This document shows positions 34,479 to 47,600 of a stretch of 64,000 bases of DNA, one piece after another. The DNA is taken from the NCBI GenBank assembly GCA_914767715.1, contig OU612075.1, positions 5,208,001 through 5,272,000 on the forward strand, given 5' to 3'. The translations under genes were made by a program, and so were the position numbers. Below the pieces are notes generated by a model. The model was not told the origin of the DNA. It did no database searches and saw only the letters and a list, made by a program, of their open reading frames with translations. This stretch comes from Membranipora membranacea (taxonomy: Eukaryota > Bryozoa > Gymnolaemata > Cheilostomatida > Membraniporidae). The stretch's first letter is position 1, and each line of letters opens with the position of its first letter.

Positions 34479-37400
34479 TTAGAGGTCTTCATTAAATGGG
34501 AGGGTGTTAGGATGGCATGTCATCATATAAACTCCGCCCACAGGATTCAGCCATGCTGTCACCTTATCATGAGGGGCCAGAGTAGCAATAAACTTTCCTG
34601 TAAAATACAACAGAGCCATATTTTAGAAAAAATGGTAGGGGAAGCAAAAGTCGGAGGCGAGTTATAAGCATCACCAGGAGGGGTGCTGTAAACTTGTCCC
34701 CTAGCAATTAAAGGCATATAACTGGCAAATGGAAATTCCAGAGCAGCTGTTTCTGACATGGATTATTCAATTATAGTGTTTTTAGACCACTATATTTAGC
34801 TTTCTAGGTGAGGCAGTGCCCCCTGCCTCCCCTAGAACTGGGGACCTGGGGGCCTGTACAATCAAGAGTGTACATATCCTTTACTGGAAATATCCAACAG
34901 AAAAAGACGGAGGAATAAATATAGGCTAAAGTTTAATTCAGCTAGTTTGTGGATAACTTGATATGAATAAGCTCTAAATTTTGACTACCTGAGGTATTTT
35001 GGCTACCTGTCTATATATTTTAACATCAGAGATAGGTATTTTTGTGACAGCATTTCATAGCAGGATGATCAGATCAATCAAAACAATAAAATGAACATCT
35101 TGTAAAAGTAAGGCGTATTGCGTTGGGCATGAATAATTATAAATCATGACGTATATGAAAGGCAATGGGAGTCATATTAATTAATATCTCAGTATGGGGC
35201 AACTCCAAAATGATAGCCATATATATAATGATAGCGAGAGCAGGGAGTTTGGTCCCAAAACTCCCTGGCGAGAGCTAAGGGAAGCATTACCTTCAAATGT
35301 CTCATAGCAATCATAGCTAACAGCAGAAGCGAGTCCTAGGTCTTTAAGTGTCCTGTCAAGGCGAGATGGTGTGGGTCCTGGTGATGTCCTCAATATTGCT
35401 ACAGCCATGGTGCCACCTTTGAGCTCTCTCAAATATGTTTCAATACTTGGGTCCTACAAATAAAAAATGAACAGATTTTATATTTTTACTGGCTGGTATG
35501 CCTATAGGATATGAAGCTTTAGGTGAATTATAAATACGGAAATTTAGTTGCATGTTACTTTTGCTGTATACATAAGAGTACCCCTGTTAAAGAGGAGATC
35601 ATTTCTTAATAGTACAATATTTCAATGGACACAGAAAGTACTCTTATTAAAGCGAAGACAACTACTAGATGACATTAAATCGAAGGATCTTCACCGTCAG
35701 TCATATGTAGTGATGGCATGTCTCGGTCCCGGTCTAGGTCTCGTGAGACACTGTCTCGACTTGTCGAGACAGACACTATTGATAAATGTCGAGACTTTTT
35801 CATCGTAAACACTGTTTTTTGTCACGGTTTATGCCACAGTTTTTGATAACAAAAAATCAAAAAACCATGGCCGATGCCAATAACGTGGCAGTTTTAAATT
35901 TTATCGGCATCGATATGTCTCGGTCTCGTCTCGAATTTTGTTGCTGTCTCAGTCTCTTCCTGCCTCGCCAAAATCTGACAATTTGTCATCACTAGTCATA
36001 TGGCTAAAATAGTTTATGCTGATTGATGTTCAGTTCACCTACCTTATAAACTCTTAGTCCTTGTTTGCCGAGGGGATCCTGGTTGACAGCAATCACATTC
36101 TTATTAAGCAGAATTTTAGCAGCATCAGGACGGATATTTCTGAGATCCACGGACATAATGAGGGGCGCTGCGTAGATAGCCCACAATGCCATCTGCGCTC
36201 TCATCTGGTCATAGGTTAGACTGTAATCTCCAATGATCAGCTACAAGATGAAAGCACAAATACATGTAGATGATCAATTAATGTGAAATGTTATTTTTGT
36301 GAATGTGAATACGTCCGCTGAAGCCAATATAAATGGTGACTTCATAGAAAACAATATAAGGAAGTGACTGAAGGACAATGGGTATGATTAGGCGAGGTAA
36401 GGTAAGAGAGGTTTTGTCTTGAATTCCCGGCGGACGAAGTGGAGTTTCCAACCAAACAACTATGAGTTTATGGATATACGGTATTTTCCTACGGGCTAAT
36501 ATTCACACAGGCGGCCTGGTTCAGTATTGATGAAGGTTGGAATTTTATCAAATTTTAATCTTTTAAATTTGAGCAAGGAGAATACAAGTCTCGAAACTTG
36601 AGCTTGAAAGCCACTTCACAAACATGAAGAGCTGTTTAGTGATAAGAACCGTAAGGGCGAGTTGGCATCAAACACACCCATCACTATTCAGTGACAAACA
36701 CTCTCTCCCCAGAAAACCCAAACTAAAGTCTTATCATGTCCAATATTGTACCTCTTCAAGGTCGCTGTATTATCCCGTGACGTCAATCTGGGCAAATCAT
36801 CAGTACATTTAACATTTATCTGTACATCTAATATTTATCTATTCTAGAAATGTGACCATTATTTTTGCTTGTCATTGTTTTATAGTGACACCATTGCCAT
36901 TTACACATAACAATTCAGAGGTATCAACAATATTTGATCAAAGCCAGTTCAGTTCAATGCCACTTCTTGATTTGGAGTGTCACAAACGCTGATAACAGTC
37001 ATGATAGTGGGGTCATGACATGTTTAACCAGCTCAAATTTTGTGCTGATTTAATCACTCTTCAGTGTGGAAACGCCCCCTGAAAACCAAAACAAAAATGT
37101 TATCACTTCTAGAACCATATCACATCAGGGTCATTGAAACACTACAGAAACTCCGACAAAATGTTATCAAATCTAACATCGTACCACACTGACATCGATG
37201 TTCCACTATTAACACATGTACCTCTGATTGTTAGAGTCAATTTCGTAGCAGTACCTAACATGTACCCACCCCTAATTAATAAAATTGAACACGGGTCATC
37301 ACACCAAATTCCTTGTGATGGTACTCCTACTAAATGATTTAATTCACTCTTTATCTATTATCGATCCGAGATATACATGCAATAGTATACCAGGTGATCA

Positions 37401-40400
37401 GTGTGGCATAGTACCTCGTCAGGGTCGTTGAATTGTCCGGGGCCGGCGATCTGAGCAAACTTATCAGTGTTGTTACCGTAGTGGTCTATGATAGAGTACA
37501 CACTGCCCCAGTTATCCTGGATATCTCCATAGTTTCTCCATATGTTACAGTGGGCTGCTATTGTGTCGTATGGTGGCTGAAAATTAAATCACGCTCACAT
37601 TAATCCGCATGTTGCATAAATCGTAAAAGTTACATTAATTGCATAATCTGCTCATTGCATACTGCATAAATCACATATTTTATGTCATGACTTGGACCAA
37701 GTTTGGTCCATTTGCCTGCATTCAGAGTTGCTTCCAATCCACTGGTCATGGTCCAGTGGAAAGGGAAAATTGGATTGCAGGCAATTGGATTCAACTTGAT
37801 TTAGTCGGGACTAGACAATTTAACGTATTCAAGCAATAATGCTTCTCTCCACGACACTTTATAACTGAAACTTTATGGAAGTGTAACACTCAATTTATTC
37901 CAGCAAACGATTGATGGTCTACAGGTTTTCCCGATTACGTAGAATATAATAGAACAACCAAGAAGCAACACGTGCTTAGACTTATCGGCTCGCGTGGATG
38001 TTTTCATGGGCTACCATCGGGACAGCCGTCACTCTAGTATTCTGACTATCTGGCTGAGCCCTTGCTTTTCTTTTATTTGCTACTATACTACTATGCCAAA
38101 TTTTTTAATTTGATTAAACTAATTTTACAGCATAAACAATATAAAAATACAAAAAAAACCATAAACCTCACCAAATAAAAAAAAATAAAAAAACAATTCT
38201 CATTTTCTCTGCGGATGACGAGCGAGAATTGCTTACTACTTTACTTACATTTTTGATGTAGGCTGGCCAGCTGCAAGAATACATGATTGGGCGACCGGTC
38301 TTATTCAGAGCTTTGGACATAGCTGGGTATCCTGAAATAGTCATGTATAATAATCAAATAACTATTAGCTAACTAACTTACATATAGCCTAGAGGAAGCA
38401 TCACATGAAAAACAGGCGAATTAGACAAGGTGGTTATTCTTTGTCGCTGAGTTTGGGTATATAGAGACTGAGAGTATTCATCAGGAACACAATGCCGTCA
38501 GCAGCACAATGCTGCCATCAGTGAAACAATGATATACCATCAAATTCTTGCGCTTGGCGCTGAAGACTTGCTTTGTGCCAATTGCTTATAATGTTTCCCT
38601 ACAGGAAATATTTTGATAATTTACTAATAAAAGATGTATCATTTCCGTCAGTCATGAGCATCTGTCAGTGTTCTTTTCTCACTCATAGCTCAATGTGGTA
38701 CGATTCTAAACATTACAGTCATAAACTTTTATTCAGTGAATGTTGCCATTCATTTCATCATCTACCACTTTCCCCACCTCAGTGGTTAATAATGAAATGG
38801 CTCTACCAGCTATCCGCCACAGTTCGAGTGCTTAAACTAGTCTAGGAGATAAATGTTGTTCAGTCAGGGAGGATATGTCTAGACTATTCCAACCTTGGGA
38901 TATAATAATAGGTAGTAAATACAATTCAAGAATATAAGAAGATGTCACGGTCAATGGTATTGGACTTGTGACCCATTCTGCTTGCAGGATAGCCTTGTGA
39001 CATAGTCTATCTCTGCAACACAGCAGTGGTGGTGCTGCCTTCCATCAAGAAAGGCAACTCCCAGGGTTCAAGGTTATGAGATATCAAAACCAGTGTTCCA
39101 TTTAGGCCCAAATATTTTCAAATTATGGGTTTCAATTGTTTTCCCAATTTTGGTACTCAGACTAGGTGAATTAGTTCAAGCCCTATGCTGCAGAGACGAA
39201 CGTATGCCTCAACAGTTCGCACATGCGCAGACTGCTTGTGACCATGGAATCAAATGTATACAATTTTTATCTGTCCATTTGCACTACTGAGGTTGGGTGG
39301 GAGGGGGTCCCACCCCTCCTGTTTGAATATTGTGTTAGATTGGAGTTAACATCTATCTCTCACATTAATCATTTCTGACTTGTATCTGACATTTATAATA
39401 ATGAATAATGCATAAAATATCAGTCATGTGGCGTACAAACTAAAAACTATAGACTTTTATCACAGAGTAAGGATAAAAGTCTTACTCTTACTCTGTGCTT
39501 TGTCCTTACTCTGTGCTTTTATCTTTAGTACCTTCTCATCGTAACATAGGTTAAGATTTAGTTAAAACTGGGCCACATGCCATTTATGAATCTAGAGCAG
39601 TTTTCTAAATTAGACTGAGAACTCTAGAAAATGCCAAAAACCTGATTCTCTCACAATTGATTTGAACTATGCCAAAGCTCAGTTCAGTAACCAATTTCTT
39701 GTAAAAACCAGACAAAAAAAGACGTGATTCTGACCCTTACATTTGCAAATTTGATGAAACCGGAGGCATTTGAAAATGAGTTTCTAGAGCTAAAAAAATT
39801 GCTGCTCATAATCAGGATTTGCATAGGGATAATTTCGATAACAGCGCAGCAGCTTTGAGAGCTTACCATACTCGTAATAGGTGGCATTAGCGTAACAACC
39901 ATCTAGTTTGAGCATATCTACTCCCCAGTCAGCAAAGGTCTGAGCATCTACGTCCAAGTTATCTTCAGTGCCTGGATACCCAGCACATGTCTTAGTCCCA
40001 ATATCCCCATATATACCAAACTTCAACCCAAGTTTGTGGATCTGTCAAAGTAGAAATGGAGAATATTAAAAACATGTTAAAAAGGCGAGACTAAAAGAAC
40101 AAAAAGATTTACCACTGCAAAGACTTTTTACTGCTACGGGATTCTTAGTTTAAGATTATACATTATCATTCCTATCTAAATGGTGGATTTATGGCTTTCG
40201 ATTGATGGATTTAATGGAGCATTCAGTGTCATCGCTGATCTAATCAAATCCTTACATCACCTCACTCAAATATGGAGTTCAACGAGCTTATGAGATTATC
40301 AAATTTTAAAATGAATATAACAGTTGAGGCTGTGGGTGAAGGTCGATGGCATTTAAAATAGATAGGAAACATGGAGTTCGATGGCTTTCATGATTATGCA

Positions 40401-41562
40401 AGTTTAAAATGAAACTGAATAGGAGCAAAGATTGTAGACATGCTACAATGCTTCCTGCATAGGAACAAATAATCGGCAGTTGGAGATTGGCATTTACTTT
40501 TCATTAAGTAGTTTATTATTAGACGATACATTATTTAAAATTTCAGAGTATGGATGGAAGGGAATACATATTATGATATCAAATATGCAGCAGCTGTTTC
40601 CAATGATATTTGAAACAATTGTTGGTTTTGCTTGATCTCCAATTTACAAGGCACCAGATTATCGACCTACAATAGGTCACCATGATGCTCAATAGAAATA
40701 TGTCACTCACATAGTCAGCTAAGGCTTTGATACCACTTGGGAATCGTTTAGGGTCGGGTTGGAGACGTCCCTTACTATCTCTATCTTTGCTTGCCCAGCA
40801 GTCGTCTATACTGACATACTGATAGCCTGCATCCTTGTAGCCATCTGCTGCCATTCTGTCAGCCATCTGCATGAACAGCTTCTCACTGAACGAGATTAAA
40901 GTACAACTTGAGAATAGGGATACACAAGCTGAGCTGTAGTTGCCGGTTTCGTGACAATTTTTCTGTTTTCCTTTTCATTATGAATATATTGATTGAGCCT
41001 AGGCCAATGATTAAATCAGACGATTGTCAAGTAAATGTTGGATTTTACAACACAAACGGGCATGTCTACTACATGTTGTGCTCAATAGTGGCAAACAATA
41101 TCATTGCTGGCCGTGAACTTGGCTTGCGATAGATAATGGTTGATATTCCTTATAATAATTGGAACTATTTTGTACCAATCAAAGGATCAGCATCCACCCT
41201 CCTCCATATGAGACCATATTGTATACATGTAGCAGATGACACAATGATGGAATATGTAATTTCAATACATAATAACATAATACACACAATATGCATGACG
41301 AGGTCCTGCAAGAAACGGTATTGCCTAAAGTCTTTAGCAGGAAAAGCCGAGAATTGCAACCCTGATCATCAGCAGCAATGATAGAGTTCACTTACCCGAT
41401 GCAGTTGTCAGGGTCACTTTCACAGTTGATGTTACATCTAAATCTCTCCCAAGCCATCCATCCCATGGGTGGAGTACGAGCCAAACCATTGTCTAGGGTG
41501 TAGACCTGGTTCAGCATAGCAGCTGTTACAGCAACGATCAGCACAGATATGCCCCTCATCAT
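34479..41562 (-). CDS. NAGA: Alpha-N-acetylgalactosaminidase (GH27), complete, 8 exons, 413 aa
   Basis: Exons in transcript order, as plus coordinates: 41396-41562, 40711-40885, 39867-40041, 38249-38331, 37415-37576, 36043-36240, 35291-35453 and 34479-34597 (stop TAA 34481-34479). All phases fit. The enzyme removes terminal alpha-linked GalNAc (and some Gal) from glycoproteins and glycolipids in the lysosome. It starts with a signal peptide (about 1-23), then [18 protein letters not shown] of GH27. The nucleophile is Asp161 in LKLDGC and the acid/base is Asp218 in [10 protein letters not shown]. Ser193 and Ala196 in CSWPAY are the residues that accept GalNAc; alpha-galactosidase A has Glu and Leu there. 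NQDPLG and a C-terminal beta domain follow. Sequons include NAT, NKT and NNT. The length matches human NAGA (about 411). The exon 5 donor (gtacta) is weak, and one residue after DPD is Glu rather than the usual Met. Confidence 0.97.
34605..34850. repeat. Dispersed repeat (family R1), copy 1, in NAGA intron 7
   Basis: It matches 52348-52550 in order: AAAA.ATGGTAGGGGA.GCAAA, AGTC..AGGCGAGT, CATCAC.AGGAGGGGTGCTGTAA, TGGAAAT.CCAGAG, TATTTAGCTTTCTAGG.G and GCCTCCCTAGA. This is an unclassified interspersed element. A short possible relative is near 25045-25090. Confidence 0.7.
35708..35994. mobile_element. hAT-type MITE with exact 8-bp target duplication, in NAGA intron 6
   Basis: GTCATATG precedes (35700-35707) and follows (35995-36002) a 287-bp element with terminal inverted repeats TAGTGATG / CATCACTA. 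The 8-bp duplication and the TAGTGATG-like ends are typical of hAT non-autonomous elements. The interior is rich in GTCTCG and CGAGAC words. A related GGTCTCG-rich patch lies at 25285-25350. Confidence 0.85.
36748..36805 (-). pseudogene. Decayed duplicate of the 3' part of NAGA exon 5, in intron 5
   Basis: Aligned with 37412-37470, this stretch keeps about three quarters of its bases, including the splice-donor GTAC. It has lost a base, so the frame is broken, and codons of the conserved NDPDE motif are changed. It cannot replace the real exon. It shows that exon 5 and its flank were once tandemly duplicated. Confidence 0.7.
37699..37798. mobile_element. Short palindromic MITE (family M1), copy 2
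   Basis: The ends AAGTTTGGTCCATTTGCCTG and CAGGCAATTGGATTCAACTT are inverted repeats shared with the other M1 copies. It lies in NAGA intron 4. Confidence 0.7.
39585..39665. mobile_element. Fragment of fold-back element 1
   Basis: GAGCAGTTTTCTAAATTAGA, then CTGAGAACTCTAG and CAAAAACCTGATTC, match the right arm of 5380-5683. It lies in NAGA intron 3 on the plus-strand map. Confidence 0.7.
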
Positions 41563-43689
41563 GCAGATAGAGCCAACGACCTGCAACTATAAACAATCTG
41601 TGCAATGCATTTCATGTATGGTCTTTTTTACAAAATAATGCAATAAAGAGACAAGTATTTAGGGCAGCCAAGAATTTTAGAGGGTTGCGATAATTCTCTT
41701 GCACAGTAAGCGCAAAGAAAGCTTAAGGACGCGCGCGGTTGCACCCTCACTACGAAAATGTTCTCCAATTTGAAACCACTCGTAATTGTCATCATAGTCA
41801 CGATAACCCAAGTTGAAGTTCCTCATGCTCATGGCATTGGCAACAGTAACTCTATGTATTGCATGTGCACATTACACTTAACTACATACATTACATACTT
41901 CAACCCCTTGTTTATCAATAGCCAGCGCTTGCAAACAGTCCGCTTCTCTGCGGAGAAGATGACTTGGCCTTTTCAAATAAAAATCAAACCAACACGGAAA
42001 GAAGATTGATCCTGTTGAACTTTTTCGCCCAGCTACCCATATCGCGAGGTAAATTTGCTAGTCGATCAGCAAGCCTGTGTTTCTTAATCTTAGTGATTTG
42101 ACCGATTCATTTGTTTCTTCTTCTTTGTTCTTCAAATCAAGTATTATTTAAAATACTCAATAGTAACTCATCTGCAACCAAAACCCTGGTTAGGACTACT
42201 ATAATTGCAATAATAAGCTCATGTGATCTGGCCTTAGTCTCTGGTTGGCCTTGTCACTTGTGAGTGTCACCGCTCACACTTTAGCTGTCACAGTTTATGC
42301 ATTGAACTGTCAACTCCTGTGGTGTGTCCCTCCCTACTAATTTCTACACTTTTACTTTGTTTGTGTAACTATCTTAATTTAATCAATCTATTTATTGACT
42401 ATCTATGCAACATGAGATTGACATTTAGAATCAGTAGCACAGCAAGAGGCTGCTCTAATTAATCCAGCAGTATGCATAAAGCATTTAACTAACTAACTAA
42501 AGCAATGAGTTATAAAATGAATGATTAAAAAAGTATTTTATACAAGCAAGGAGTAATAGTGAAGCAAGGAGTAATAGCCCTGTTACATGGGCCCCTGGGA
42601 CTTACATGTCTTTACTGTGCCAATGTCCACTATCAATTGGTAGTGGACATTGGCAAAGTAGAGACATGTAAGTCCCAGGGGCCCATGCAAGTACTCCTTG
42701 ATACAAGGAAGGAAAGAATGCTTTGAAAATAAAGTAATAGCAAAGCTTACGTATTGATATATTAGCTCTGGTAATAGATCACAAATGTGGCCTTGACCTA
42801 GACTGAATTACTGTAGTTGAAGTTATCGAGACCTCTCAAACCAGTTCCCATGATTTAGTTTTCGGATTTCAAGCTATTGAAGTCAGCACAACTCCCAGTC
42901 AAATAATGATACAAGAGTTTTCTTCTCTCTATGCCAAATGCATGAGTATTTAATTGTACGCGCCACTTAAGTCATAAAATGCAACAGACACAAATTGTTC
43001 TTAATGTTGCATACAAAGACACCATACAAGGTCTATGAGTACTGCTAAATATTCACATCATTCATTTTGAGAAAGTGCTCTCTAACAACAACAACAGAAT
43101 CAATGATTTTTGAGTGTTGAAAACAGTTCTACATCTCATCTGAAATCTCTTTCAAACTGTTGGATTTTTACACATTCATAAATAAAAACAGGTAAGTGAA
43201 TGATAGACTATGAGTACTGTTCACTCTCTGATTTTATAAAAATAAAGGTATAAAACTAAAAGCAATCTGTGTTGCCTGCTGTTAGTTAGTTACTGTTAGT
43301 ATTAGTGTTGGCACAAAAAACAACAATTACAAGTCCATCACTTGATTAGTAAGATACCTGCTCCCAGTTAGTATTAGTGTAGTTGGGAGGCCTAGGTTAG
43401 GTAAGAGGATAATAAAGTAGCAAGCTTTAAACTCAGCCCAGGTCAGATTGAGGTATGGTGGTTGGTTATGAATGAAGTGCTCAGATCTTGGGCCTACACA
43501 CACACATGGATGGATTATCTATTATTTATATTTTTTAGTGTCTTTGTATAATATATAGGCTAGCAGTGACTGTGAGGATATATGTACCTGGGACCTGCAA
43601 GTCTCAGTCTGTTTATTGTCCATGTCCAATATGAATATCAACTGGATATGGTGGGCAAATAATACAGACTTGCCGGTCCAAGAGGCCAT
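41563..43689. other. Upstream flank of NAGA and intergenic sequence
   Basis: It should contain the NAGA 5'UTR and promoter, but I cannot point to a convincing TATA box. A fold-back element (42586-42687) is the only clear structure. The open frame at 41758-42009 has no supporting partner exons. Confidence 0.5.
42586..42687. mobile_element. Fold-back element 4 (short MITE)
   Basis: CATGGGCCCCTGGGACTTAC, then ATGTCT, pairs with AGACATGTAAGTCCCAGGGG, then CCCATG. An inner pair, CCAATGTCCACTA / TAGTGGACATTGG, closes on a CAATTG-centred tip. GTAAT and AAGGAG words flank both sides. It is noncoding. Confidence 0.8.
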
Positions 43690-43854
43690 TTAGGTGGGGC
43701 ATCTCTTATTAGTCTGAATATCAGGAGCATGCACTTGGTGATCTCGCGATAAGAATAAAAAGGGCATCTGTCCTGACTCCTCGATAAAGCCTTCTATATC
43801 GATAGCCAGCAACAACAAAGGTCCCAGGATAAATAGGCTAACACACAGCCTCAT
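43690..43854 (-). CDS. Possible small secreted peptide or first exon, low confidence
   Basis: ATG at 43854 opens 54 codons on the minus strand: MRLCVSLFILGPLLLLAIDI, then an acidic and mixed stretch ending in TNKRCPT and a stop. The start is an excellent signal-peptide shape. There is no family match, no second exon that I can defend and no poly(A) evidence, so it may be chance. Confidence 0.2.
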   Translation of the reverse strand: MRLCVSLFILGPLLLLAIDIEGFIEESGQMPFLFLSRDHQVHAPDIQTNKRCPT

Positions 43855-44103
43855 GGGATATATTGAGACCAAGCTAATCGGAAACGTTTCTTCAACTGGT
43901 GGTTGTTCGTTGGTAGCCTCTGCTGTTCTGCCGCTGTCGAAGTAATCTCCACAAAATGTTCATCTGTCAGGAATTCCATGTTGCCACATGTTCTGTGTTC
44001 GAGTTGTTTAAAGGTGCACAGGTAGTTTTTAGTCATCACCGAGATTGCTGATTGGACCTAATCATCAGAACTATTTTAGTGATATAGGAGCTTTGTTATC
44101 AGT

Positions 44104-44262
44104 ACTTGTAACCTTCGTTTTCAGTGTTTATAGTGATTGCTCGATTGGAGACAAAGGTTGTGTGTGGAACTCTCCTCTGAAACCATTTCCAACAAACACC
44201 AGTGCTGTCATTCAGCCTAAATTTAATCTAACGGTTTGGCAGTCAGGAGTCGAGGTGGGGAA
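44104..44262 (+). CDS. Possible exon of a secreted protein, low confidence
   Basis: After an AG at 44103 a phase-1 frame reads VLVTFVFSVYSDC, then two further Cys and Asn sequons (NTS, NLT), up to GVE and a GTGGGG donor-like site in phase 0. Phase-1 entry and phase-0 exit match exon 2 of genes A/B/C, but the sequence does not align with them and I cannot find the other exons. Confidence 0.2.
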
Positions 44263-44468
44263 ACAAATGTTCATAATCAAGGTGATTGTTGTCAAGCCGT
44301 GTCTTGTGGACTAACAGCAATGGACTACATAAACATAAGCATGTAGTGAAGTGACACAGATTGCCTCCATTGATAAATCTTATCTGTGATATCAAAACTT
44401 GACATTATCGTTCTGTCATCTTTGTTAGGACTGGTAGGCGAGCCATAAAGAATGGTTAGGAGGAAGGT

Positions 44469-44690
44469 GGCTTTCTAAGTTGTCTGAAACTAGCAAAGGT
44501 TATATCTAATATATATAGCAGATGCTGTGCTTTGTTTGGAATCTAGCCTTCTGAGAAGACAATTTGATGTTTGGAATGAAGGGCGTTTTCCAAATGTCTG
44601 AAACTAGCAAGTTCTGAAGATGTTTAACAGTTGCTGTGCTTTGTTTGTGATCTGCCCTCCTGAGAGACAATGTAATTGATCTACTGTTCT
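44469..44690 (+). repeat. Two-copy tandem duplication, period about 115 bp
   Basis: TGTCTGAAACTAGCAA, GCTGTGCTTTGTTTG and CTGAGA.GACAAT occur in the same order in both halves. Noncoding. Confidence 0.75.
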
Positions 44691-44699
44691 TCGACAGAT

Positions 44700-47600
44700 G
44701 TTTGCTCATAACTCTGCACATTGCACATATTGTTGTAGACTTTCAATTACATGGATTATGGCATCAACTATTTAACCTACATTATTTGATCGCCATTTGG
44801 GAACATTAAGGGTTTAGTGACTCTAATTACCAACCGAAATAAAGTAAACAGCTGTTGATCAGTTTATGATGGTCGGTTGATGGGATGATCCTGTCCATTG
44901 CTAAGCCACAGCATGAGAGCAACAGACAACAATTGACAGCGATGTCAAAGATTGTAAAATCCTGTTTGGTGCTGACCTTGGCAGTAATTTCATAATTTGG
45001 AAGAATGTGTTGGAAAAGCATTCTCATTTCGCTGCTGTTGGGTGTTGCAAAAGCAAACGTATGCCGTTGCTTTCGAGACTCCAGGGTGTGATCTTAATAT
45101 AGGGCAATAAACTTGAGCATCAGATTTTATTGCGGAGTCATTCATATGTAGGGCGATGTGAAGACTATTTGCAACAGCCAAAGCAATTATATTAGGAAGT
45201 TCGTCTTGCTGATTCTAGTATTGAGAGCTCTTCCTTAGTCATGCTGCCAACAATCCCATCATAATGCTGCCAGCAGATATTAGCAAGTACTATTAGCAAT
45301 GAGTATTTAGTAGTGTTACGAACACATCTATAATTATGCTGACACGATTGCATTGAGTATATATAATGATGTAACCTAGAAGCAGTAGTAACATTTTGGC
45401 TTATATCGATTTTGTGTGCTCTCCTTTTGATCATGTTATTTTACCTTATTTCAAATCTGGAGATAGATTGCCCTGTCCATACAATTATTCAATTGTTGCC
45501 CTCTGCTACATGAATGGAACCTCTGTGTGCGGAATGAATTGAGCAAATTTGATTTTCTATGGAGTGGTTATTCAGCTTTTGCACTTCTGCGCTTTTGAAG
45601 GAATGTTGTTGTTGCACTCAGTAATTGAATAGGATTGAAAGCAAAATCAGTTTTGTGTGCATTGAGTGAGAAGGCCAATATTTTAACATGTGAAGCATTT
45701 ATAGCAGTCAAGGCTAAAATATTTATTATGAGTTAAAGATTATCAGTTCTGTGTTATGAGCAATTTAGCACTGCATTCCAGTTTCGCAGAGATCACAGAG
45801 TCTCTTTGCATATCTGTTTGGTGTCAACTGTCGAGTGCCTGGTATTTTATCTTTCTTTGTTGGATCTTGACTTCCCATCTACCTGCAATTTAGATGTCGA
45901 TATTTTATGATTATAATCCTTGCAAGATCGGATTAGTGGCGAAGATGTGTCTGACGGCTACTGCCTTCCTGCCTGGAATGTAGCTCTGAATGATGCAATA
46001 TGGGTGATTGTTACATTTATCACATCCTATGAATCAAAGGTGTCCATATATAGATTGATGTGAAATTCTGATAAAAATTGATCACATTAATTTGTGAAAT
46101 AAGTTTATCTGAGAAAAGTTATTGATTGATGGCAGCTTGAAAGTGAATAATCTTAAGGTTCATGGAGGAGCTAATGAGCCTCAAGAAAGTCGTGCTGCTC
46201 CGGGTTTGCATATTGTCAGACATAGTTTATCTAGCCCATAGACATAGACAGTGCACATGTCTATGGACTTGACCTTCGGTCTGACTTACCTATTATATAT
46301 ACTGGCACTCAGTACTATCACATTATATACATACCCACATAATTGCAAAGCCTAAGTGGTGTAAGTACAATGTACTGCAAGTGAAATGTACGTACACTCT
46401 ACTGTATTCTGCAATTACTGTGGATGCATGTGGGTGGGGAAATGATTTACTGTGTGTGGGATTTAGCCTACTGCTCTATTTAACATTCGGACAGATGGTC
46501 TGTTTAAGTAATCAAACAGATAGTTTGTCTGAGAATATAAGCCTTAACAGGACTTGTACTCTTAGACCAAAATCTAATGCAAATTCAGTCTTTGTATCAA
46601 CTCTATTGATCATTTAATAGTACCAAGGTTTGTGTTCTGTCATACCTGTTAATGTTTATATTTTAGAACCATCAGGATTGACAAGCTGTCAGTGCAATAT
46701 TGATAACAGGAGAGTCAGCTTACAGTCTAATACTTCAGGGTAACTACACCCTTAGCTGACTTGGAAGGTCACACCCAGTAGCTCTACAATAAACAAGCTC
46801 TGCTGACATGTCCTGACACATTTTTAACAGTGTTAGCGGCAGCGTCCCGCTGTTTATCTCGCTTGGTGTGACTGTGAGTCATACTAGGAACATTTGGTAG
46901 CTCTCCTACTGTTGCTGTGAGGAAAGCTCTGTCACAAGATGGAGACTGCTGAAATTGTTGGAGCCAGTAGTGCAGGTATGTCAAGATAGGAAGACGTTGG
47001 CCTTAAGGTCTAGCTACACATGCCATATTACGATCATGTTTGGTAACCCATCTGGGGCATCTGGCAGATCTAATCTAGCTACCCTATGGCACTGGCCGTA
47101 GTAAAAGTGCCCCAATCCATTGGTATATGAAGTGCGTAGCCACAGTTTTACAGTGATTCCTAAGTTATCCCTTGATGATGATGAAACGCAAACTATCATT
47201 ACAGAAGTCATCGCACTTTCAAGTTCTCATGTGTTTTTTTTGCAGCCTGGATAAAGATTATATGTTGCGAAGTTCATAAAAACGCAAACAATTTTAATTG
47301 GAAATAACTAGGTTGAACATTCTAAATGCTGTACAAAAGCGAATTAATGGGAGTCTATATGAACATGCTCGCTTGACCATGTTTAATGGTATGCTTCAAA
47401 GTATGCTGGAAGGTCATTTTTTGTCAAACCAATCCGAAAAAATGTTAGGATTAATGGTAAATTGTGTCACTTGGTGTATGCTTCAAGTCCATGTTGGTAC
47501 CGAGGAAATCATAGCTATCCTATGCCGCTGGCCGTACTAAAAGTGTCCTAATCCTATAGAAAATACAGCGTGTGTAGCCACAGCCTAACTAATTATTGGT

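Noticed and set aside
47298-47540. 80-codon open frame as a gene
   Set aside because: Part of it is shared with the dispersed repeat at 47090 and 54600. There are no partner exons and no recognisable protein features.
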